Assembly: GCF_902833055.1 (NCBI RefSeq)
Contig: NZ_CADFEJ010000002.1
Span: forward strand, 434,001 to 498,000
Length of the DNA: 64,000 bases
Source of the DNA: Burkholderia territorii
GTDB lineage: Bacteria; Pseudomonadota; Gammaproteobacteria; Burkholderiales; Burkholderiaceae
Direction of reading: 5' to 3'
The notes under the pieces were generated by a model, which was not told where the DNA came from, ran no database searches, and was given only the letters and a program-made list of their open reading frames with translations. The position numbers were made by a program, and so were the translations under genes. Positions 43,783 through 52,180 of this stretch are shown here, one piece after another (position 1 is the stretch's first letter; each line of letters begins with the position of its first letter).

Positions 43783-44129
43783 CGCGGCGCATGCCGGTTC
43801 AGCCGACGTCCTTCGCACGGGCGTCGCGCTGACGACCGGGCACGACCGTATCCGGATCCCGCATGCGTCGCGGCCCATCGGCCACCCGTCCGGTCCGCCG
43901 GGAAAAGCCCGCTCACCCGCCTTCTCCGCATCGTGCGCGCCGCGCCACTTTCGGATTTGAAAGCGTGCCCGGCGTTTGCGATAGAATGCGCCCCCTGTTC
44001 GCCGTGGCCATGCCCACGGAAGGGCACCGGCACCCGAAACGGTGCGCCGCGTGGCGGAACATCGACGCCGTTGCAATGCCGGCGATCGACCTGCCGTTGG
44101 AAACACAAGTTCTGTAATCTGGATTGCTA
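43783..44129. other. dctA upstream region
   Basis: About 347 bases. A TAGAAT box at 43982-43987 with TTGAAA at 43957-43962 (19-base spacer, long) could be the dctA promoter, giving a leader of about 135 bases. A small hairpin CCGTGG/CCACGG (44002-44019) lies in that leader. No gene is evident. Confidence 0.4.
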
Positions 44130-45434
44130 ATGAAGAAGCACAACATCACCAGGTACATCGTCATCGCGATGGTGCTTGGCATTGCCGTGGGCTACGCCTG
44201 TCATGGCGCGTTTCCCGATCCGAAAATGGCCAAGGAAGTCGCGGGCTACGTGTCGTTGCTGTCCGACGTGTTCCTGCGGCTGATCAAGATGATCATCGCG
44301 CCGCTGGTGTTCGCGACGCTGACGGTCGGCATCGCGCAGATGGGCGACAGCGGCTCGGTCGGCCGGGTGGGCGTGAAGGCGTTCGGCTGGTTCTTCATCG
44401 CGTCGTTCACGTCGCTGGTGCTCGGCCTCGTGACCGCGACGATCCTGCGGCCGGGCAGCCACCTGAGCCTGCCGTTGCCGGCCGCCGACGCGGCGCTGAA
44501 CCTGAAGACGGGCGCATTCACGCTGAAGGACTTCGTCGTCCACCTCGTGCCGAAATCGATCGCCGAGGCGATGGCGAACAACGAGATCCTGCAGATCGTC
44601 GTGTTCTCGATCTTCTTCGGCACCGCGCTGTCGGCGCTCGGCGACGCAGGCAAGCGCCTGACCGGCGTGATCGACGATCTCGCGCAGGTCATGCTCAAGG
44701 TGACGGGCGCGGTGATGGGATTCGCGCCGGTTGCCGTGTTCGCCGCGCTGGCGTCGACGATCACGACGGAAGGGCTCGGCATCCTGCTCACGTTCGCGAA
44801 GTTCATGGCGAGCTTCTACCTGGCGCTCGCGCTGCTGTGGGGCGTGCTGACGCTCGCCGGCGTCGCGTTCCTGGGCAAGCGTGCGTTCACGCTGATTCGC
44901 CTGATTCGCGAGCCGTTCCTGCTGTCGTTCGCGACGGCGAGTTCCGAAGCCGCGTACCCGAAACTGCTCGACGCGCTCGACCGGTTCGGCGTCAATCGCA
45001 AGATTTCGAGCTTCGTGCTGCCGATCGGCTACTCGTTCAATCTCGACGGCTCGATGATGTACTGCACGTTCGCGGTGCTGTTCATCTCGCAGGTGTACGG
45101 GATCGACCTGCCGCTCGGCACGCAGATCACGATGCTGCTGATGCTGATGGTCACGTCGAAGGGAATGGCGGGCGTGCCGCGTGCGTCGCTCGTCGTGATC
45201 GCGGCGACGCTCAACCAGTTCCATCTGCCGGAAGCCGGGCTGTTGCTGATCATGGGCGTCGACATGTTCCTCGACATGGGCCGCTCGGCCACCAACGCCG
45301 TCGGCAACTCGATCGCGGCGGCCGTGGTCGCGAAGTGGGAAGGCCAACTGGGCGATTCGCGCGGCGACGCGGATTCGGATGGCGGTGCCGAGATCAAGCA
45401 AGTACAAGTGCGGGAGACGGCGACGTCCGCATGA
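44130..45434 (+). CDS. dctA: C4-dicarboxylate:H+/Na+ symporter
   Basis: A 434-residue DAACS-family transporter for succinate, fumarate and malate. Helices and re-entrant loops are recognisable. The serine-rich motif SFATASSEAAYPKLLDAL (about residues 270-287), GYSFNLDGSMMY and the TM8 motif NAVGNSIAAAVVAKWEG match DctA. The ATG at 44130 is chosen over the TTG two codons earlier. Length is normal (428-444). A hairpin without a U-tract follows. Confidence 0.94.
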   Translation: MKKHNITRYIVIAMVLGIAVGYACHGAFPDPKMAKEVAGYVSLLSDVFLRLIKMIIAPLVFATLTVGIAQMGDSGSVGRVGVKAFGWFFIASFTSLVLGLVTATILRPGSHLSLPLPAADAALNLKTGAFTLKDFVVHLVPKSIAEAMANNEILQIVVFSIFFGTALSALGDAGKRLTGVIDDLAQVMLKVTGAVMGFAPVAVFAALASTITTEGLGILLTFAKFMASFYLALALLWGVLTLAGVAFLGKRAFTLIRLIREPFLLSFATASSEAAYPKLLDALDRFGVNRKISSFVLPIGYSFNLDGSMMYCTFAVLFISQVYGIDLPLGTQITMLLMLMVTSKGMAGVPRASLVVIAATLNQFHLPEAGLLLIMGVDMFLDMGRSATNAVGNSIAAAVVAKWEGQLGDSRGDADSDGGAEIKQVQVRETATSA

Positions 45435-45886
45435 TTCTCCGGCTGTAAATGATGTGTGCCGGCCCGGATTTCATATGAATTCGGGCCGGCGCGATATCTG
45501 CCAGCGGTCGTTCCTCGGGTCGTTCTTGCCCGCATCCGGCGATTTTTCCGTTTCGCCGAAAATCCCTCCGCCATTCTCGATACGTCGCATTCCAGGTCGC
45601 GGCGATATTCCCGCCATCGAAAGCCGTGCTATTTCCGATTGCTCGCGCGCGAGCGCGTAAGTGGTCGTTCACTCTTGCGCAGTCACGCGCCCTGCGTGCC
45701 CGAGCAGTTCGCAATTTCTTTCCATTTATATGACGTTATTCTCGGCGTTGCCGATTATCGAATGCACGCGCGATGTAATACCGACTGCACCAGCGGATCG
45801 CGCGGAAGTATTTACGCATTGCCGATTTTCAAATCCCCCGGTTGCCCGTCATGTGAATGACTCCACCATTCAGGAGAGCATCAGCC
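45435..45886. other. Intergenic region downstream of dctA
   Basis: About 450 bases. It contains the dctA hairpin (45458-45490), a second smaller hairpin near 45538-45560 (CGGCGA/TCGCCG), and AT-richer sequence upstream of the beta-propeller gene that probably holds its promoter. No gene is supported. Confidence 0.5.
45458..45490 (+). terminator. Probable dctA terminator hairpin
   Basis: Nine-base arms GCCGGCCCG (45458-45466) and CGGGCCGGC (45482-45490) enclose TTCATATGAA, itself palindromic. It lies 23 bases after the dctA stop. There is no U-tract, so termination may be weak or factor-assisted. Confidence 0.55.
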
Positions 45887-47821
45887 ATGGTCGCCAGAAA
45901 ACCGATTCAGGCCGTGCTGCTTGCCGGCGCGATCGCCGTGATCGCGCCGGCCGGAAACGCCGCTAATACCACCGACTGGATCGCGAATACGTACGGCACG
46001 CTCGCCGCGCACGTCGGCAACGTCGCGCGCTCGATGTGGGTCGCGCCCGAAGGCGTGATCTACACCGCGTCGATGTGGGACGAGGACGAGGGCGGCGTCG
46101 CGATCTACCAGAACGGCAAGAGCGCCGGCTCGATCGGCACGCATTCCGAGTTCCAGGGCAGCGCGATCACGGGCAATGCGACGTCGCTGTTCGTCGCGCT
46201 GCAACCCGGCAACGGATACGGCAGCGGCGCGGTCGGGCGCTACAACCGCGCCACGCGGTTTCGCGACAAGCTCATTCAGGTCACCGCGGCGACCAACCAG
46301 CCGCGCGTCGACGTCGTCACCGGGCTCGCGACGGCCGGCTCGCTGCTCTATGCGAGCGATTTCTACGGCAATCGCGTGCGCGTGTTCACGACCGACGGCG
46401 TGTGGCAGCGCGACATCGGCGTGTCGGCGCCCGGCGCGCTCGCGCTCGACGGTGCGGGGAACATCTGGGTCGCGCAGAAGCGCTCGGGCTCGGTCGTCGA
46501 ATTCAGTCCGGCCGGCGCGCTGCTGAACACGATCCGCCTCCCCGCCGGCGCGCAGCCTTCCGCGCTCTATTTCGATGCGGCGGCGGGGCAGCTGATGATC
46601 GGCGACGAAGGCCCCGACATGAACATCAAGCGCTATTCCGTTTCGGGCAGGCCCGCGCTGGCCGGCACGTTCGGCGTGCCGGGCGGCTATCTCGACACGA
46701 CGACGGGCATCAAGGGGCAGGTCGGCGCGAGGCGCTTCACGCGCATCGTCGGCATCGGCAAGGACACGGCCGGCAACCTGTATGTGCTCAACAACCCGTG
46801 GGGCGGCAGCTGGGATCTCGGCCGCAACGGCGCGACCGACATTCACGCGTACAGCGGCGCCGGCAGCCTGCGATGGACGTTGCAGTCGCTCAACTTCGAA
46901 GGCATCGCCGCACCCGATCCGGTCAGCGACGGCGCGTTGTTCTACAGCGGCACGCACGTCTACGGCGGCACCGCGGGCGGCACGTTCGTCGCGAACACCG
47001 TCGATCCGTTCACGTATCCGTCGGACCCGCGCATCGACATGAGCGACACCCAGCGCGACGAGCACTTCGGGCTCCTGACGTCCGTTGGCGCGAACCGGAT
47101 CCTCGTTGCGGCGGGGCAGAATCCGCCGGTCTACTACTTCTTCCACTTCAACGCGGCCAACGGCTATGTCGCGATTCCCGACGGATCGATCCCCGGGCCC
47201 GCGTTCAACACGACCCGGCGCGTGTCGGCCGGCTTCAGCCTCGACGGCAAGGGCGGCGTCTGGGCCGGCCTCGACAAGACCGGCGCCATTTATCACTATC
47301 CGCTGACCGGTTTCGACGCGAGCGGCAAGCCGTCGTGGGGGCCGGGCGTGCCGACGCCGGTGCCGGCCAGCATTCAGCCGCTCACGCGCATCGTCTATCT
47401 CGCCGACAGCGACACGATGGTGCTCGCGCAGGGTGTGGTCGGCAGTACCGACTGGACGTCGATCGGCACGCGCATCGAGGTGTATCACGGCTGGAGCGCC
47501 GGCAACACGACGAAGCCGAACCCGGTGATCACGCTGCCGCACGGCGGCGCGAAGTCGATCGATGCGGCGGGCAACCACTTGTTCGTCGGCTACTGGTTCA
47601 GCAGCAGCGGGCCGTTGTGGCCGAACATCGACGCGTTCAATCTCGACACCGGCAATCTCGACACGACGCTCGTCAACGCGAGCCCCGCGACCGTGGATAC
47701 CAGCAGCGCGATCGATGCGATGTACAGCGTGCGCGCGTACCGGCGCTCGAACGGCGAATACGTCGTGACGAAGAACAACGTGAAGGGGAACAGCATCACC
47801 GTCTATCGATGGACGCCGTGA
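45887..47821 (+). CDS. Secreted beta-propeller protein (NHL/SMP-30-like), function unknown
   Basis: A 644-residue protein with a signal peptide (MVARKPIQAVLLAGAIAVIAPAGNA, cleavage near 25). The rest is beta-rich with repeated blades of the form ..DGAGNIWVAQK.., DTAGNLYVLNN, and DGKGGVWAGLDKTG, as in NHL or SMP-30/gluconolactonase propellers. It has no C-terminal anchor. AGGAGA precedes the ATG at 45887. It stands alone, so no pathway is suggested; a periplasmic or extracellular lyase/lactonase or scaffold are possible. Confidence 0.8.
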   Translation: MVARKPIQAVLLAGAIAVIAPAGNAANTTDWIANTYGTLAAHVGNVARSMWVAPEGVIYTASMWDEDEGGVAIYQNGKSAGSIGTHSEFQGSAITGNATSLFVALQPGNGYGSGAVGRYNRATRFRDKLIQVTAATNQPRVDVVTGLATAGSLLYASDFYGNRVRVFTTDGVWQRDIGVSAPGALALDGAGNIWVAQKRSGSVVEFSPAGALLNTIRLPAGAQPSALYFDAAAGQLMIGDEGPDMNIKRYSVSGRPALAGTFGVPGGYLDTTTGIKGQVGARRFTRIVGIGKDTAGNLYVLNNPWGGSWDLGRNGATDIHAYSGAGSLRWTLQSLNFEGIAAPDPVSDGALFYSGTHVYGGTAGGTFVANTVDPFTYPSDPRIDMSDTQRDEHFGLLTSVGANRILVAAGQNPPVYYFFHFNAANGYVAIPDGSIPGPAFNTTRRVSAGFSLDGKGGVWAGLDKTGAIYHYPLTGFDASGKPSWGPGVPTPVPASIQPLTRIVYLADSDTMVLAQGVVGSTDWTSIGTRIEVYHGWSAGNTTKPNPVITLPHGGAKSIDAAGNHLFVGYWFSSSGPLWPNIDAFNLDTGNLDTTLVNASPATVDTSSAIDAMYSVRAYRRSNGEYVVTKNNVKGNSITVYRWTP

Positions 47822-47846
47822 TCGCGCAGGCGCGCAACATTGCAGC

Positions 47847-48281
47847 TCAGGCACGCCAGATCATGCTGGTGCTCGTTTCGGATACCGACGTGACAATGAA
47901 ACCGAGGCGTTCATATAGCCGCCGTGCTGGATTGCCGTGCAGCACGCCGAGCGATACGGGGACCGCCTCGCGTTCGGCTTCGGTCAGCAACTGGCGCAGC
48001 ACGGTTTCGCCGATGCCTTGCCCTTGGTGCGACGGAAGAATCTGAATCTGGTGAACGTGCCATTCGTCGGGGGCGCGCGTTACCTTCAGCAGGCCGATCG
48101 CGTCGGCGCCATCGCAAAGAATTACCGCATCGTCGAAATTCGTCGCGATGCGCTGATGGTGCGTTGCGTCGTCGGTCGGCGCGCCGACGCGTTGGAGATG
48201 CTCGGTCATCGTGAGCCGGCGCAGCATTAGCAGGAACGGCACGTCGGAACTGGACGCCGGGCGCAGGCGGATGTCGGGCAT
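47847..48281 (-). CDS. GNAT-family N-acetyltransferase
   Basis: A 144-residue acetyltransferase. The acetyl-CoA loop QIQILPSHQGQGIGETVLRQLL is the GNAT motif A (Q-x-x-G-x-G), and ARRLYERLGF is motif B. The chosen ATG at 48281 begins MPDIRLRPAS, a usual GNAT start; an ATG at 48320 would add 13 residues. Neither has a strong ribosome site. The substrate is unknown. Confidence 0.85.
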   Translation of the reverse strand: MPDIRLRPASSSDVPFLLMLRRLTMTEHLQRVGAPTDDATHHQRIATNFDDAVILCDGADAIGLLKVTRAPDEWHVHQIQILPSHQGQGIGETVLRQLLTEAEREAVPVSLGVLHGNPARRLYERLGFIVTSVSETSTSMIWRA

Positions 48282-48458
48282 GGCAGGCGCACGTTCGCGT
48301 GTAGATTCGGAGAAGCGCATGATGCGCGAATGCGGGATATCGGTCAAAGCTGGCGCAACTGGCGTTGCCGGGCGGGCATTCGTCTCCGGCTCTTTGTAAA
48401 GAAGCCACGACGGCATGATCGAACGGCGCGCCTGGCCGGCAGGCGCGCGCCGTCACGT

Positions 48459-48614
48459 TCAAATCCGTCCCATCAACACCAGTATCACGACGATGACGAC
48501 GATCAGCCCGACGGAGCCCGATGGCCAGTAGCCCCAGCTTCGGCTGTGCGGCCATGCCGGAAATGCGCCGATGAGCAGCAGAATCAGAACGATGATAAGG
48601 ATCGTACCGAGCAT
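48459..48614 (-). CDS. Small membrane protein, DUF3309 type
   Basis: A 51-residue protein with two hydrophobic segments (MLGTILIIVLILLLIGAFP and VGLIVVIVVILVLMG) joined by the Trp-rich loop AWPHSRSWGYWPSGS, the DUF3309 pattern. A perfect AGGAGG lies nine bases upstream of the ATG at 48614. Such proteins are common and uncharacterised in Proteobacteria. Confidence 0.82.
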   Translation of the reverse strand: MLGTILIIVLILLLIGAFPAWPHSRSWGYWPSGSVGLIVVIVVILVLMGRI

Positions 48615-48820
48615 CGCATCCCTCCTGAACGTGGTGACATGACGTGGCTCCTGCCGCAATTCGCGTGCCGCGACGGCCAGCCGGTCGAAAGCCGGCACAA
48701 GCGCGCTGTATGAATACGTGCAATTCACACGATGAATGCCTGCCGATTCAGAAAATAAATTTCAAAAATGCATCCCCGGCCGCTATGCTGGGCCTTCGAT
48801 TTCCCTCGGGCGGGCATGCA

Positions 48821-49495
48821 ATGGCAGAACTGTTTCTGGTGCGGCATGGGCAGGCGTCGTTCGGCACGGACGACTACGACCGGCTGTCCGCGGCCGGCGA
48901 CCAGCAGGGCGTCTGGCTCGGCGAATACTTCGCGCGGCAGGGCCTGACGTTCGACCGCGTGATCTGCGGCACGATGAACCGGCATGCGCAGACGGTCGAT
49001 GCGATCCTGCGCGGCATGGGCGGCGAAGGCGCGCGGGTCGACCGTCATCCCGGCCTGAACGAATACGACTTCCACGGGCTGTTCGCGGCTGCGGCGAGCG
49101 ACTATCCGGAGATCGCGCGGCTCGCGGCCGGCTCGATGAAGGAACACTTTCGCGCGCTGCGGCAGGTGCTCCACCTGTGGGCCGACGACAAGCTGGGCGA
49201 CACCGCGCCCGAAACCTGGTCGCATTTCCAGCAGCGCGTCGCCGCCGCCCGCGCCGCGATCCGCGGGGGCGGCGGCCAGCGCGTGCTCGCGGTGAGCTCG
49301 GGCGGCCCGATCGCGGTGACCGTGCAGCAGGTGCTCGCCGCACCGTCGTCGAGCGCGATCGCGCTGAACCTGCAGATCCGCAACAGCAGTCTTTCGCAGT
49401 TTTTCTTCAACGCCGAAGCGTTCCACCTCGCGTCGTTCAACGGCATCCCGCATCTCGAGGATCCGGAACGCCACACGTGGCGCACCTACGGCTGA
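48821..49495 (+). CDS. Histidine phosphatase family protein with altered second His motif
   Basis: A 224-residue member of the phosphoglycerate-mutase-like superfamily. The phosphate-accepting RHG motif is present (FLVRHGQASFG, residues 5-15). The second catalytic block, normally VSHGG, reads VSSGGPIAV here, so the usual histidine is a serine. The enzyme may therefore be inactive or use another residue. It is 20 bases upstream of the phosphotransferase gene and heads an acyl-CoA operon. Confidence 0.85.
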   Translation: MAELFLVRHGQASFGTDDYDRLSAAGDQQGVWLGEYFARQGLTFDRVICGTMNRHAQTVDAILRGMGGEGARVDRHPGLNEYDFHGLFAAAASDYPEIARLAAGSMKEHFRALRQVLHLWADDKLGDTAPETWSHFQQRVAAARAAIRGGGGQRVLAVSSGGPIAVTVQQVLAAPSSSAIALNLQIRNSSLSQFFFNAEAFHLASFNGIPHLEDPERHTWRTYG

Positions 49496-49515
49496 CCCAA
49501 CGAACGATCGCGACG

Positions 49516-50547
49516 ATGACGAATCCTTCCCAGCCCCTCGACGTAGCTCGCCTCACGCGCTATCTGGAAGCGCATGTGCCGGGTTTCGAAGGCCCGCTCG
49601 ACATGGAGAAGTTTGCCGGCGGCCAGTCGAATCCGACCTTCCTGCTGCACGCGAAGAGCGGCCGCTACGTGTTGCGCCGCCAGCCGCCCGGCGAACTGCT
49701 GAAATCCGCGCACGCGGTCGATCGCGAATTCCGCGTGCTGAGCGCGCTGTCGGGCACCGCGGTGCCGGTCGCGCACCCGTATCACCTGTGCGAAGACCGC
49801 GACGTGATCGGCAGCCTCTTCTACGTGATGAGTTTCGAGGACGGGCGAATCTTCTGGGATCCGGCACTGCCGGAGCTGCCGAAGGCCGATCGCGCACTCT
49901 GCTACGACGCGCTGCTGCGCACGATGGCCGCACTGCACGACGTGGACGTCGACGCAGTCGGCCTCGCCGACTACGGCCGCCCCGGCAACTACTTCGAGCG
50001 TCAGATCGGCGTGTGGACGAAGCAGTATCGCGCGGCGGAAACGGAACGCCTCGACGCGATGGAGACGCTGATCGACTGGCTGCCGAAGGCGTGCCCGGAG
50101 GACACGGGCCGAGCCGCGCTCGTGCACGGCGATTTCCGCATCGACAACCTGATGTTCGCGCGCGACGACTATCGCGTGCAGGCCGTGCTCGACTGGGAAC
50201 TGTCGACGCTCGGCAACCCGCTCGCCGATCTCGCGTATTTCTGCATGTGCCTGCGGTTGCCGTCGGGCGGCCAGGTGCGCGGGCTCGCCGGCCAGGATCG
50301 CGAGGTACTTGGCATTCCGGATGAAGCGGCGATCGTCGCGCGCTATTGCGCACTGCGCGGGATCGAGCCGATCCGCGACTGGCATTTCTATCTCGCGTTC
50401 AGTTTCTTCCGGCTCGCGGCGATTGCGCAGGGCGTGAAGGCGCGCGCGCTGCAGGGCAACGCGTCGAGCGAGCAGGCGCTGCGCGTCGGCGCGATGGCTG
50501 GCCGGCTGGCCGAGATGGCCGTCGACGTGATCGGCGCGCATCGCTGA
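49516..50547 (+). CDS. Phosphotransferase (APH-like), ACAD10/11-type kinase
   Basis: A 343-residue kinase of the aminoglycoside-phosphotransferase fold. The N-lobe has GGQSNPTFLL and the Lys-like YVLRRQPPG region. The catalytic loop is LVHGDFRIDNLMF (HGDxxxxN) and the metal Asp lies in VLDWELSTLGNPLADLAYF. This subgroup matches the kinase domain of animal ACAD10/ACAD11 and bacterial LvaA, which phosphorylate 4-hydroxyacyl-CoAs. The acyl-CoA dehydrogenase three genes downstream completes the pair. Drug resistance is unlikely. Confidence 0.88.
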   Translation: MTNPSQPLDVARLTRYLEAHVPGFEGPLDMEKFAGGQSNPTFLLHAKSGRYVLRRQPPGELLKSAHAVDREFRVLSALSGTAVPVAHPYHLCEDRDVIGSLFYVMSFEDGRIFWDPALPELPKADRALCYDALLRTMAALHDVDVDAVGLADYGRPGNYFERQIGVWTKQYRAAETERLDAMETLIDWLPKACPEDTGRAALVHGDFRIDNLMFARDDYRVQAVLDWELSTLGNPLADLAYFCMCLRLPSGGQVRGLAGQDREVLGIPDEAAIVARYCALRGIEPIRDWHFYLAFSFFRLAAIAQGVKARALQGNASSEQALRVGAMAGRLAEMAVDVIGAHR

Positions 50548-50610
50548 CGTCACCGACATCGCCGCGCGGCGGCACGACAACACAAGACATCAATGGAGGA
50601 GCACAGCAAC

Positions 50611-51375
50611 ATGGCAACGAATCTGTTCGACCTGACGGGCAAGATCGCGCTGGTGACGGGCGCGAGCCGCGGCATCGGCGAGGAAATCGCGAAGCTGCTC
50701 GCGCAGCAGGGCGCGCACGTGATCGTGTCGAGCCGCAAGCTCGACGACTGCCAGGCGGTCGCGGACGCGATCGTCGCGGCGGGCGGCCGCGCCGAAGCGC
50801 TGGCATGCCACGTCGGGCGGATGGAGGACATCGCCGCGACGTTCGAGACGATCCGCGGCAAGCATGGCCGGCTCGACATTCTCGTGAACAACGCGGCCGC
50901 GAATCCGTATTTCGGGCACATCCTCGATACCGATCTCGCCGCGTATGAAAAGACCGTCGACGTGAACATCCGCGGTTACTTCTTCATGTCGGTCGAGGCC
51001 GGCAAGATGATGAAGGCGCAGGGCGGCGGCGCGATCGTCAACACGGCGTCGGTGAACGCGCTGCAGCCGGGCGACCGCCAGGGCATTTACTCGATCACGA
51101 AGGCCGCGGTCGTCAACATGACGAAGGCGTTCGCGAAGGAATGCGGGCCGTTCGGCATCCGCGTGAACGCGCTGCTGCCGGGCCTCACGAAGACGAAGTT
51201 CGCGGGCGCGCTGTTCGCCGATCAGGACATCTACGAAACCTGGATGGCGAAGATTCCGCTGCGCCGCCACGCGGAGCCGCGCGAGATGGCCGGCACCGTG
51301 CTGTATCTCGTGTCGGACGCGGCGAACTACACGAACGGCGAATGCATCGTCGTCGACGGCGGCCTGACGATCTGA
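50611..51375 (+). CDS. Short-chain dehydrogenase/reductase (first of two)
   Basis: A 254-residue classical SDR: cofactor motif TGASRGIG (residues about 16-23), NNAA, and catalytic Ser/Tyr/Lys with YSITKAA. A strong GGAGGAG lies upstream of the ATG at 50611. It is close to SDRs that oxidise or reduce 3-hydroxyacyl-CoA or similar. In this operon it could interconvert a keto and hydroxy group on the acyl chain. The substrate is inferred from context only. Confidence 0.88.
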   Translation: MATNLFDLTGKIALVTGASRGIGEEIAKLLAQQGAHVIVSSRKLDDCQAVADAIVAAGGRAEALACHVGRMEDIAATFETIRGKHGRLDILVNNAAANPYFGHILDTDLAAYEKTVDVNIRGYFFMSVEAGKMMKAQGGGAIVNTASVNALQPGDRQGIYSITKAAVVNMTKAFAKECGPFGIRVNALLPGLTKTKFAGALFADQDIYETWMAKIPLRRHAEPREMAGTVLYLVSDAANYTNGECIVVDGGLTI

Positions 51376-51382
51376 GCGCGCG

Positions 51383-52141
51383 ATGAAACTCGACAGCTAC
51401 GCCGGGCAGGCCGTGATGATCACCGGCGCCGCAAGCGGCTTCGGCGCGCTGCTCGCGAGCGAGCTGGCCGCGATGGGCGCGCGGCTCGCGCTCGGCGACC
51501 TGAACGAGGCGGCGCTCGAACGCGTCGCCGCGCCGCTGCGCACGGCCGGCGCCGACGTGATCGCGCAGCGCTGCGACGTGCGCATCGAAGCGGACGTCGC
51601 GGCGCTGGTGCAGGCGGCGGTCGAGCGCTTCGGGCGGCTCGACGTCGGCATCAACAATGCGGGCATCGCGCCGCCGCTGAAGGCGCTGATCGATACCGAG
51701 GAAACCGATCTCGACCTGAGCTTCGCGGTCAACGCGAAAGGCGTGTTCTTCGGAATGAAGCATCAGATTCGCCAGATGCTCGCGCAGCGTGAGGGCGTGA
51801 TCCTGAACGTCGCGTCGATGGCCGGGCTCGGCGGCGCGCCGAAGCTCGCCGCCTACGCGGCGTCGAAACACGCGGTGGTCGGGCTCACGAAGACGGCCGC
51901 GCTCGAATACGCGCGGCACGGCATTCGCGTGAACGCGGTGTGCCCGTTCTACAGCACGACGCCGATGGTCACCGACAGCGACATCGGCGATCGCCAGGAT
52001 TTTCTTGCGCAGGGATCGCCGATGAAACGGCTCGGCCGCCCCGAGGAAATCGTCGCGACGATGCTGACGCTATGCGCGAAGGAAAACACCTATCTGACCG
52101 GGCAGGCCGTCGCCGTCGACGGCGGCGTCTCGGCCTTCTGA
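51383..52141 (+). CDS. Short-chain dehydrogenase/reductase (second of two)
   Basis: A 252-residue classical SDR with TGAASGFG, NNAGIAPP and YAASKHAVVGLTK. It starts seven bases after the previous SDR gene. Its cofactor loop (GDLNEAALERV, Asp after the second strand) suggests NAD(H) preference. Substrate unknown; probably a second redox step of the same acyl pathway. Confidence 0.88.
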   Translation: MKLDSYAGQAVMITGAASGFGALLASELAAMGARLALGDLNEAALERVAAPLRTAGADVIAQRCDVRIEADVAALVQAAVERFGRLDVGINNAGIAPPLKALIDTEETDLDLSFAVNAKGVFFGMKHQIRQMLAQREGVILNVASMAGLGGAPKLAAYAASKHAVVGLTKTAALEYARHGIRVNAVCPFYSTTPMVTDSDIGDRQDFLAQGSPMKRLGRPEEIVATMLTLCAKENTYLTGQAVAVDGGVSAF

Positions 52142-52180
52142 ACGGAACGAACGGAAAACCGGAATCTCGAGGAGTCGATC

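Noticed and set aside
49516-50547. Aminoglycoside resistance gene
   Set aside because: The APH fold is shared, but gene context with acyl-CoA dehydrogenase and SDRs and sequence style match ACAD10/11-type kinases.
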